This document shows, one piece after another, positions 1 through 7,247 of a stretch of DNA of 64,000 nt. Both the position numbers and the translations under genes were made by a program. Numbering within the stretch: position 1 is the first letter of the stretch; every line of letters starts with the position of its first letter. A model generated the notes under the pieces. It did not search any database. It had not been told where the DNA came from and was given only the letters and a program-made list of their open reading frames with translations. The stretch covers positions 1 to 64,000 of the forward strand of contig DAOSDY010000006.1 of the NCBI GenBank assembly GCA_035362835.1. Direction: 5' to 3'. The stretch comes from Melioribacteraceae bacterium (GTDB taxonomy: Bacteria > Bacteroidota > Ignavibacteria > Ignavibacteriales > Melioribacteraceae).

Positions 1-886
1 ATGGAATATTGGAAATTGAGTTTAATAATTCCGAGAATGATTTTACAAACGCCGGGGTAAACTTACCGTCATTCAGCTTTGTGTTAAGAATTTCCGTCAA
101 GCCGGATTCTGCAGAAAATGCAAAATAGGATGGTTCCGGATTAGAGAGTTTTGCGAAGATCTCCTTATCGGAGAGAATTTTTCTTTCTTCATCGGAAAGA
201 TTCATTAGAGAATTTAGCTGGTCAATATTGTTCTGAAGCAAAGTAATAGAATTGCCGAGTTCAAGGAGCTTCCGGTTAATATCGTTCTGGTTAGTACCGG
301 TTTGATTTAAGCCGTCTGACTCTGATGCGGCGATATCTTCCGGATCGAATATCTGAGAGCTGAGGGCGACAAACTTTTTGACAGGATAGTTATCGATCAC
401 ATCATCGGCAAAACCGTAGCTGAGGCATTCATCAGAATTTAGGAAAGTGTTTTTAGTACAGAAGTCCTTCAGTTCCTCTTCGGATAAACCAGTTTTGGAT
501 TTATAGAGATCTATGATAGTCTGAGTAAACTTCTTGAGATCCTCGGAAGCGGATTCCATATCGTTATGATCACCGATCGCGAGAGACCAGGGATTGTGAA
601 TGAAGAGATAGGAGTTCTTATAGACCGAGACTTTACTGCCGGCAAGGGCAATTAGAGAAGCGGCTGAGGCGGCAACGCCGTCGACGATTGTGTGAACGTT
701 TCCGAAATCCCTGAGCTGATTAAAGATTGAGAATCCTTCGAACAGAGATCCTCCCGCGGAGTTGATTCGGACTTCTATTTCAGTGATGTTCTTTTCCTTA
801 AAGTCGGAAAGGATTGCCAGGATTTTTTTAGAGGAGATGCCGAAGGTGGAAATGGAGTCGAAAATATTAATTATGCCGATTTTCAT
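1..886 (-). CDS. ClpP-like phage prohead protease (S14 family), partial
   Basis: An open frame runs from an ATG at 886 off the left edge (295 codons visible, no stop reached). The N-terminal ~165 residues have a ClpP fold signature: INSAGGSLFEG, then GVAAS with the predicted nucleophile Ser74, then FIHNPW with His97, and YGFADDV at the end of the domain. The third catalytic residue is less clear, since the usual RDxERD stretch reads KDFCTKN here. After residue ~200 the chain is polar and probably a scaffold or delta-like extension. Proteins of this kind mature the capsid in tailed phages, and the adjacent terminase and portal genes support that role. It is divergent from the terminase genes, with a 105-bp control region between them. 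Confidence 0.85.
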   Translation of the reverse strand, partial: MKIGIINIFDSISTFGISSKKILAILSDFKEKNITEIEVRINSAGGSLFEGFSIFNQLRDFGNVHTIVDGVAASAASLIALAGSKVSVYKNSYLFIHNPWSLAIGDHNDMESASEDLKKFTQTIIDLYKSKTGLSEEELKDFCTKNTFLNSDECLSYGFADDVIDNYPVKKFVALSSQIFDPEDIAASESDGLNQTGTNQNDINRKLLELGNSITLLQNNIDQLNSLMNLSDEERKILSDKEIFAKLSNPEPSYFAFSAESGLTEILNTKLNDGKFTPAFVKSFSELLNSISNIP

Positions 887-900
887 TTAATGCTCCGAAC

Positions 901-981
901 TTGACATTATTCTTGACATATTTTAACAATAATTGACATTAATAGCAAATAAAATGTTAATTTAATATAGATAATTGTCAA
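901..981. promoter_or_regulatory. Divergent control region with repeated TTGACAT half-sites
   Basis: Between the protease and terminase starts, TTGACAT occurs at 901-907, 913-919 and 933-939, and the inverted form ATTGTCAA at 974-981. The same half-sites form two palindromes in the early control region at 24516-24543. I read these as candidate operators for the element's own repressor; some could instead be -35 boxes. Confidence 0.5.
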
Positions 982-991
982 GTTTGATAAT

Positions 992-1495
992 ATGAGCCGT
1001 AAAAGCGAGATACCGGAAAAGCAGAGAATCTTCCTGAATGAGTACTTAAAGGATTTGAACGGCAAACAGGCCGCCATTCGCGCGGGATATTCGGTTAAAT
1101 CGGCCAAGGTAACAGCTTCCAGGATGCTAACCAATGCTAACCTTAGGAACGAATTATCGAAGCGTATTGGGGAGATATATGACAATTACAAAAACGATCA
1201 GGAGAAGATTATCCGGGAGCTGGCGGTAGTGGGATTTTCGCGGATAACAGATTACATAACGATAATGAAGGAGGGAATAACAATAAAGGATTCGCATGAA
1301 ATACCGAATGAATTAATGGGCGCAATTTCTGAAGTGACAATTGCAGATACAAAAGACGGTAAGCGGAAGTCGATTAAACTGCATAATAAAATTGAAGCAT
1401 TAAAAATACTTGCTCAGTACCATAGATTATTCGAGGAGAAGACAGGCGAACCGTTCAAGTTTAATGTTATAGTAAAAAGGATTGAGCAGTTTTAA
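992..1495 (+). CDS. Phage terminase small subunit
   Basis: This 167-residue protein opens with SRKSEIPEKQRIFLNEYL followed by NGKQAAIRAGYSVKSAK, the typical Terminase_2 helix-turn-helix that recognises packaging DNA. The central and C-terminal parts (EIPNELMGAISEVTIA, KIEALKILAQYHRLF) match the usual organisation of this family, with an oligomerisation region after the DNA-binding domain. The length is normal. It lies upstream of the large subunit, separated by a structured intergenic element. It would form the ring that loads phage DNA onto the motor. The ATG at 992 directly follows an operator-like control region. Confidence 0.85.
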   Translation: MSRKSEIPEKQRIFLNEYLKDLNGKQAAIRAGYSVKSAKVTASRMLTNANLRNELSKRIGEIYDNYKNDQEKIIRELAVVGFSRITDYITIMKEGITIKDSHEIPNELMGAISEVTIADTKDGKRKSIKLHNKIEALKILAQYHRLFEEKTGEPFKFNVIVKRIEQF

Positions 1496-1584
1496 ATGAA
1501 TAATCAATTCTTTACTTAAGACAATTAATAAACTGAATTAAAGAGGATGGTACAAAGAACAAAATATGTAAATGATGATTTTAT

Positions 1585-1774
1585 TTACTTTTCTCTTGAT
1601 AGAAAAGTAACAAAAGATCAAGACTGCAAAAAAATTGCTGAAATTTGATTCACTTCATGGCAGAAATTGAACTCCTCCCCCGCACTTTTTATAAATAGTT
1701 TATGAAAGCGGGATCGTCAGACAGCAATTTCTGCTTTTCATTCCGTTCGTCAAATTTCTATGCGCAATTTTTTT
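1585..1774 (+). repeat. Structured intergenic element, copy A
   Basis: A perfect 10-bp hairpin (TTACTTTTCT at 1585-1594 with AGAAAAGTAA at 1601-1610) presents a CTTGAT loop, and ATCAAG lies 8 nt downstream, so an H-type pseudoknot is possible. A long nested stem follows: 1628-1638 with 1764-1774, 1640-1648 with 1750-1758, 1660-1669 with 1725-1734, and 1679-1683 with 1708-1712, all perfect complements. The element ends directly at the GAGG ribosome-binding site of the large terminase. Copy B at 3180-3362 has the same architecture with compensatory changes. The TTGATAAAAAAGTAAC type of motif resembles dispersed intergenic repeats I associate with Bacteroidota genomes. Confidence 0.8.
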
Positions 1775-1784
1775 GAGGTCAATA

Positions 1785-3080
1785 ATGAATATTCATATGA
1801 ATGAGAATATTGTAAACATTGAATTAGGGAATCATGAAAAACAGCTTGAGATTTTTTATAAAAGTAAAGAAAGAGTCAAAGTAATTGCGAAAGGAAGAAG
1901 GTTTGGTTTGACGGCAGGAATGGCTAGATATATGATTGATGAATTGGTAAATAACGATATTGGAGCGCTTTGGGTGGATACGACTTATTCAAATATAATT
2001 AGGTATATGGAAAGATATTTTCAGCCAATTCTAAGAGTGATACCAAAAAGGTTTTACAGCTTTAATAGGACTAAATCAATACTGTATTTGAAAGATTCAT
2101 ACTGCGATTTCAGGAGTGCGGACAGGCCTGAGAATATCGAGGGATTCGGATATGATCTGGTGATGCTTAATGAAGCCGGGATAATTTTGAAGAACAGAAG
2201 ATTGTGGGAAGAATCGATTAGACCGATGATGTTTGAGAAGAAGGCAAGAGCGATTATCGGCGGTACACCGAAAGGGAAAAAATCCGGAGATGAAACACAC
2301 CTATTCTATGAATTATTCAACTATGAAGCTGAGAGTAAAGAGGGATGGAAAAGCTATAGATTCACTTCTTATGACAATCCGATGATTGATAAAAAGGAAC
2401 TTGAAGAGTATGAAAAGGAAGTCTCCCCTGCCCTGCGCGATCAGGAAGTATACGCGGAGTTCATTGATCAGCTGACCGAAAGAATTATAAAAAGAGAATG
2501 GTTCGGATATTATGAAGAGAATGACCTTAACAGCAAGAGATTTGTGGCATCGATACAAAGCTGGGATACCGCGTTCAAAGAGAAAGAAGAGAATGACTAT
2601 TCCGTCTGCCAGACCTGGATTGTAACGAATGAGGGATATTATCTGGAAGATGTTTGGAGAGGCCGGGTGGAATTTCCAGAGCTTAAAAAGAAAGCGGTGG
2701 AATTGTTCAACACTTACGGACCAAATGAAATTCTGATTGAGGATAAATCGAGCGGCATAAGCTTAATCCAGGAGATTCAAAGGGAAACTAGGATTCCAGT
2801 TAAACCGATTAAACCGGATAAAGACAAGCTTGCAAGGGTGCATTCGATTACTCCTATTATTGAAGCGGGTAAGGTAAAACTGAAAGGAAACAGCAATTGG
2901 ATTAAAAGTTTTCTGGATGAACTTGAAGAATTTCCAAACGGAGAGTATGACGATCAGGTAGATGCGGCGACACAGTTTCTGAATTACATAAAGTCGCGGA
3001 ATTTGGAATTCCGCGAGAACATTATAGTCAGTAAAAAAGTGAAGAGTGAGAAATATTTTAAGTATAGACCTAATAGGTAG
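1785..3080 (+). CDS. Phage terminase large subunit
   Basis: The motor ATPase-nuclease that packages DNA into the prohead. I chose ATG 1785 because GAGG sits 6 nt upstream; a TTG at 1773 is also in frame. From that start (431 aa) the N-terminal ATPase has a deviant Walker A at residues 36-43 (KGRRFGLT, with Leu where the classical Lys would be) and Walker B DLVMLNE at 124-130. The RNase H-like nuclease shows D261 (SWDTAF), D320 (LIEDKSSG) and D393 (DDQVDAATQ), as in psiM2/Mu-like large terminases. It looks full length and intact. It lies between the small terminase and the portal, each separated by a structured element. Confidence 0.88.
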   Translation: MNIHMNENIVNIELGNHEKQLEIFYKSKERVKVIAKGRRFGLTAGMARYMIDELVNNDIGALWVDTTYSNIIRYMERYFQPILRVIPKRFYSFNRTKSILYLKDSYCDFRSADRPENIEGFGYDLVMLNEAGIILKNRRLWEESIRPMMFEKKARAIIGGTPKGKKSGDETHLFYELFNYEAESKEGWKSYRFTSYDNPMIDKKELEEYEKEVSPALRDQEVYAEFIDQLTERIIKREWFGYYEENDLNSKRFVASIQSWDTAFKEKEENDYSVCQTWIVTNEGYYLEDVWRGRVEFPELKKKAVELFNTYGPNEILIEDKSSGISLIQEIQRETRIPVKPIKPDKDKLARVHSITPIIEAGKVKLKGNSNWIKSFLDELEEFPNGEYDDQVDAATQFLNYIKSRNLEFRENIIVSKKVKSEKYFKYRPNR

Positions 3081-3467
3081 AGGTTATGAAATTCATATTG
3101 TAATTACTTTGCTCTTCTTTTCTCCCCGCTGAACGGAAAGGGGCAGGCGCCAGAACATGCACAAAAAAAATGAGAGCTATTACTTTTTTCTTGATAAAAA
3201 AGTAACAAAAAATCAAGGCTGAAAAAAAATGGCTAAGAATTTCATTCGTAATGCTATGGAAATTAAACTCCCCCGCTATTTTATAATTAATTTGAATGCG
3301 GGGTTCAAACAAAAATTTCCATTTAACGCATTCCTCATTCATTCTTTTTACGCCATTTTTTTAAGGCCAAATGAAATAAGGCAGGCGCAATTATTTTAAG
3401 GTACAAAAACAAAAGCAATTTATTTGAGGTCGTTAAGGAAGAATTATTAATATAGGAGATAGATGAA
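3081..3467. other. Intergenic stretch between terminase and portal
   Basis: This 387-bp stretch contains no credible gene. Most of it is structured element copy B (3180-3362). An open frame on the minus strand at 3070-3342 is explained by the element. The last 100 bp carry an AGGAG-like site just before the portal ATG. Confidence 0.6.
3180..3362 (+). repeat. Structured intergenic element, copy B
   Basis: It has the same layout as copy A: a perfect 10-bp hairpin (3180-3189 with 3196-3205) with the same CTTGAT loop and a downstream ATCAAG (3212-3217), then nested stems 3223-3233 with 3352-3362, 3235-3240 with 3341-3346, 3250-3254 with 3328-3332, 3256-3264 with 3314-3322, and 3270-3276 with 3298-3303. 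Where the two copies differ inside stems the partner strand changes too (for example ATTGC/GCAAT in A against ATGGC/GCCAT in B, and the hairpin ACTTTTCT/AGAAAAGT against ACTTTTTT/AAAAAAGT). Confidence 0.8.
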
Positions 3468-4673
3468 ATGAAAGAATCGATATTGAAAAAGGTGCAGCAT
3501 TTGCTGAAAATATTTGTCTCGCGAAAGAAGATGGGTGTGAATGTAAACGGATATCTGCCCGATCCGGATAAGATTCTTGCCGAGAACGGATATGATTATG
3601 AGATTCTGAGGGATCTTATTAGAGACGGGCATTTGTCGGCTGCAATTACACAACGGAAAATGCAGGTGATGCAGATGGGCTGGGAAATCCAATACGAGAA
3701 TGAGGAGATTAAAAAAGAGGCGATTGAGATTACCAGAAACCTGGATCTGCAGAAAATAGCGAGTCAATTGCTTGACTGTATACTTTACGGATATGAAGTG
3801 GCTGAGATAGAGTATAGGAAAATAAACGGCAAGATAGTTCCCGTGGAGCTCGAGGAGAAACCGCAGGAGTGGTTCATTTATGACAGCGATAACATACTGA
3901 GGTTGAGATCAAGAGCAGGAGCAGGATCAAGAGCAGGATCAAGATCAGGATCAAGATTTTATTACATATATGAAGAGGGTGAGAAACTTCCTGAGTATAA
4001 ATTCATTATTACTAGAAATAATCCGAAGTATACTAATCCCTACGGCGAAAAGCTTTTATCGAAATGCTACTGGCCTGTGATTTTTAAGAGGGCTGCCATA
4101 GAATACTGGCAGCTTATGGCTGAGAAGTTCGGTACTCCCTACTTCCTTGCGAGGTATCCGAGCACTTTTACGGACGCGCAGATTGACGAACTTGTGAATA
4201 AGCTGACCGAAATAACAGAGAATAACGTGGCGGCGTTCAGAGACGATATACCGATTGAGTTTAAGGAATCTATGAAATATGAGGTGGGCGGTTTGTTCTC
4301 GAACATAATTACGCATTACAATTCGGAGATATCCAAAGTAATTTTAACGGAAACGCTGACGCTGGATATCGGGAAAGTGGGATCTTATAAGGCGGCCGAG
4401 ACGCACCGGGAGATGCTGGAGTTTATGGGTGTTAGGGATAAGAAGCTTATTGAGAAGAGCCTGAATACCCTCTTCGATTATTATGTGAAGATAAATTACG
4501 GGCTGGATATTGGTCCCAGAATAAAGCTTACGAAGAAAGAGAGCGTTATAGAGGAAACTGTCCAGCGGGATAAAACTCTTTACGACATGGGAATAAGGTT
4601 TACGGAGGAGTACTTTAATAAGAGGTATAATCTGAATACGGTAGATTATAAAATCAGGAAAGTAAATGAATAA
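3468..4673 (+). CDS. Mu gp29-like phage portal protein (DUF935)
   Basis: This 401-residue protein matches the DUF935 portal family throughout: LRDLIRDGHLSAAITQRK near residue 45, QKIASQLLDCILYGYEVAEIEY, then WPVIFKRAAIEYWQLMAEKFGTPYFLARYP, and TLTLDIGKVGSYKAAETHREM near 300. Portals form the dodecameric vertex through which DNA enters the capsid. An AGGAG site precedes the ATG. Residues 147-163 are a low-complexity insertion encoded by a six-base tandem repeat. The 3' end is followed not by the expected head-morphogenesis gene but by a convergent signalling block, and diverged copies of its C-terminal codons recur 5-6 kb downstream. Confidence 0.88.
   Translation: MKESILKKVQHLLKIFVSRKKMGVNVNGYLPDPDKILAENGYDYEILRDLIRDGHLSAAITQRKMQVMQMGWEIQYENEEIKKEAIEITRNLDLQKIASQLLDCILYGYEVAEIEYRKINGKIVPVELEEKPQEWFIYDSDNILRLRSRAGAGSRAGSRSGSRFYYIYEEGEKLPEYKFIITRNNPKYTNPYGEKLLSKCYWPVIFKRAAIEYWQLMAEKFGTPYFLARYPSTFTDAQIDELVNKLTEITENNVAAFRDDIPIEFKESMKYEVGGLFSNIITHYNSEISKVILTETLTLDIGKVGSYKAAETHREMLEFMGVRDKKLIEKSLNTLFDYYVKINYGLDIGPRIKLTKKESVIEETVQRDKTLYDMGIRFTEEYFNKRYNLNTVDYKIRKVNE
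3906..3956 (+). repeat. Six-base tandem repeat inside the portal gene
   Basis: About 8.5 consecutive units of consensus RGAKCA in frame with the portal codons encode Arg/Gly alternating with Ser/Ala (RSRAGAGSRAGSRSGSR). The unit is a multiple of three, so copy-number change would not break the frame. Confidence 0.9.
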
Positions 4674-4754
4674 TAATTCTGTGAGATAAAAAATAGTTAC
4701 ACAATAATTACAATAAAAAGTAACAATATTTTATTTCTAAGTCAGCTTTTGGCA

Positions 4755-6689
4755 TTACTTCAGATATTTACCTAATAATTTATTAATTGTTTCTTTTGTG
4801 AATGGTTTAGGGAGATAACCATCAAATCCCTGATTAAGGATTCTTTCTCTATCTTCAGGCATAACGTAAGCAGTAACGGCAATTATCGGAATATTTAAAT
4901 AATTATCAATACGCCGTAATCTATTAAGTGTTTCGATACCGTCAATTCCATCACCTAAATTAATATCCATCAACACAATATCATATAAGGAACGTGCAGC
5001 AATAACCAGAGCAGAAATACCATCAGAACAATCTGTTATTGAGTAGTTTTCCTTAATGTAATAATGAATAACATCTTTATTTAAAGGATTGTCTTCCACT
5101 AGAAGAACAGAAGGTTTTTTATCAATTTGATTTACAGACAGTTCTTCAACAGCGGAAGTCTTATTCCTAAAGGCAATTTCATTAGAAAGTTCTTCTTCTG
5201 TTAATTTAACAGGAAGTGAAATTGTAATAGAGGTACCTTTACCAACCTGGCTATCAACACTAATTTCACCATTCATGAGTTCAATAATCTTGTTTACTAA
5301 ATGGAGTCCAACGCCTAATCCTTCAAAGGATCTATTAAGTCCTTCACTTGCCTGCCTAAATTCACCAAATATTTTTTTAATATCTTCTGGTTTAATACCA
5401 ACACCTGAATCGGTGATTTCAATTAAAGCTCTAATCTGGTCATTAATAATTTTTGAACTAACCTTAACGATTACTCCTCCATTTTTGGTAAACTTGATTC
5501 CGTTATCAACTAATTGAAAAACAGCATTTTTAAACATACCCGGTTCGATATCAACAAGTATTTTATTAGAAGGCATAACGGTTTTAAGATACAGATTTTT
5601 ACGGGCTGCAATTTTAAAAAGCGGGTCAAGACATTCCTCTATAATATCCTGTAAAGAAAAAACAGAAGTTTTCAAATTGGATGAAGAAGATTCGAACCTT
5701 GAAAGTTCCAGGATATTCTGGAACGTAGAAATTAATCTAGTTGCCCCTTCCACAATTCCATCGAGCATTTTTTTATGTTCTAATTCAACAATTTCTTCGC
5801 GAAGTAAATCAGCGTAACCAATAATAGCGATCATAGGAGTTCTTAATTCATGACTCATATTTGAAAGAAAATAAGATTTCATGCGGTTCATTTCTTCAGC
5901 TTTTTCCTTAGCTTTAATAATTTCATTCTCAGCCATTTTTCTAACCGAAATATCGCGGCAACTTCCGTAAATAAAACCATTCGGAAGAACAACAGCATTT
6001 AAGTCGACCAGAAGAATCGAACCATCTTTTTTCTGAAGTTCAAGTTCAAAAAAAGCTCTTTTATCATTAATGACCTTCTGGAACAGATTCAAGTAATCAT
6101 TAATTAAATCAGGAGGAGCAAGATTTAGAATAGTCATTTGCAGTAATTCTTCTTTGGAATAACCGAGCAGCTTAGTAGCTTCCGGATTGACATAAACATA
6201 TTCACCTTGCGGATTAGTAACAAATATTGCGTCGGCTGAATTTTCTGTAATGAGACGATATTTTTCTTCACTCTCTTGAATTTTTTTATTTGCAAGATCT
6301 AATTCCTTTTTCCTTTCGAATTCATTTAATACTCTTTTAATTGTAAGACCTAACTTGGAAGGTTTATCTTTCAGGACATAATCGGAAGCACCCCATCTCA
6401 TAGCTTCAATAGCAATATCTTCTTCAAGTGTTCCGGAAAGAAAAATGAACGGAGTTGAAGGTTGAATACGTTTAGCCTGGCGTAAAGCTTCAATACCATT
6501 AAAATCGGGCAGTGCATTATCGGAGATAATTAAATCGTAATTATTATAAGTTACTTCATCAATAAATTCTTTTTTATGAGAAACCCGTTGGACATAAAAA
6601 TTGATACCTTCTCCGGTCAAAGTAGATATTAATAGTTCAGAATCAAATTCATTATCTTCGAGATGCAGAATACGAACTTTGTTTGCCAT
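4755..6689 (-). CDS. Hybrid histidine kinase: REC-PAS-HisKA-HATPase-REC
   Basis: A soluble 644-residue hybrid kinase with no membrane segment. Domains in order: receiver 1-120 with phospho-acceptor D57 (LIISDNALPD), a PAS sensor ~140-255 (TENSADAIFVTN), a HisKA domain with H280 in FLSNMSHELRTP, a HATPase ~385-495 (N box VDNGIKFTKNGG, G1 DSGVGI, G2 GLGVGLHL) and a second receiver 526-644 with D575 (VLMDINLGDG). It likely sits in a branched phosphorelay with the Rcp1-like regulator encoded 65 bp upstream. The signal is not identifiable. It lies on the minus strand, convergent with the phage portal gene, so it is probably cargo or an insertion in the prophage. Confidence 0.88.
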   Translation of the reverse strand: MANKVRILHLEDNEFDSELLISTLTGEGINFYVQRVSHKKEFIDEVTYNNYDLIISDNALPDFNGIEALRQAKRIQPSTPFIFLSGTLEEDIAIEAMRWGASDYVLKDKPSKLGLTIKRVLNEFERKKELDLANKKIQESEEKYRLITENSADAIFVTNPQGEYVYVNPEATKLLGYSKEELLQMTILNLAPPDLINDYLNLFQKVINDKRAFFELELQKKDGSILLVDLNAVVLPNGFIYGSCRDISVRKMAENEIIKAKEKAEEMNRMKSYFLSNMSHELRTPMIAIIGYADLLREEIVELEHKKMLDGIVEGATRLISTFQNILELSRFESSSSNLKTSVFSLQDIIEECLDPLFKIAARKNLYLKTVMPSNKILVDIEPGMFKNAVFQLVDNGIKFTKNGGVIVKVSSKIINDQIRALIEITDSGVGIKPEDIKKIFGEFRQASEGLNRSFEGLGVGLHLVNKIIELMNGEISVDSQVGKGTSITISLPVKLTEEELSNEIAFRNKTSAVEELSVNQIDKKPSVLLVEDNPLNKDVIHYYIKENYSITDCSDGISALVIAARSLYDIVLMDINLGDGIDGIETLNRLRRIDNYLNIPIIAVTAYVMPEDRERILNQGFDGYLPKPFTKETINKLLGKYLK

Positions 6690-6754
6690 AATAACTCCTA
6701 CGAAAGAATTACAGAATAAATCGTACGAATAAAGATATATTGAAGAAATTATAT

Positions 6755-7186
6755 TTAAATTGTTTCATTAATTAAAGCCCAAAAAAGACCAAGATTTTTA
6801 ACAGCTTCAACAAACTCATTAAAATCAAGCGGTTTGACAACGTAGGCATTGACACCTAATTTATAGCTTTCGATCAAATCTCTTTCTTCGCGTGAAGAAG
6901 TAAGAATAACGACCGGGACATGTTTCAGGTTGTTATCACTTCTGATCTGGCGCAATACTTCAATGCCATCGACTTTAGGCATTTTAATATCCAATAAGAT
7001 AACCGACAACTGGTTGTTTTCAATATTAGAGTACCTACCTCTTTTAAATAGATAATCCAAAGCTTCTTCACCGTCAGAGACACAAATTATATCATTGGCG
7101 AGTTTATGTTCCTCAAAAACCGCTAATGTAAGTTCTCTATCTTTTAGATTATCTTCGGCATAAAGAATTCTTTTAAACTTTTTCAT
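6755..7186 (-). CDS. Single-domain response regulator, Rcp1-like
   Basis: A 143-residue stand-alone receiver without an output domain. The acidic pocket is ED at 11-12, the phospho-acceptor D66 lies in ILLDIKMP, Thr/Ser in VVILTSS and the conserved Lys in VVKPLDF. The C-terminal LGLFWALIN tail resembles the Rcp1 type that pairs with phytochrome-like kinases. It lies between a membrane kinase (61 bp upstream) and the hybrid kinase (65 bp downstream), all on one strand, and probably shuttles phosphate between them. No DNA-binding output is seen. Confidence 0.85.
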   Translation of the reverse strand: MKKFKRILYAEDNLKDRELTLAVFEEHKLANDIICVSDGEEALDYLFKRGRYSNIENNQLSVILLDIKMPKVDGIEVLRQIRSDNNLKHVPVVILTSSREERDLIESYKLGVNAYVVKPLDFNEFVEAVKNLGLFWALINETI

Positions 7187-7247
7187 AAAAACTCCAAAGA
7201 TTTATCAAATAAAAAAAGATTAGTACTAAAAATAAATATGCTTCATA

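Noticed and set aside
907..1185. 92-codon minus-strand frame opposite the small terminase
   Set aside because: It lies antisense to a clear terminase gene and covers the operator region; no domain is seen.
3070..3342. 90-codon minus-strand frame between terminase and portal
   Set aside because: It is fully explained by the structured element B, has no ribosome-binding site and no recognisable domain.
1585..3362. Retron, group II intron or diversity-generating element as explanation of the structured copies
   Set aside because: No reverse transcriptase gene or template/variable repeat pair is present in the window.
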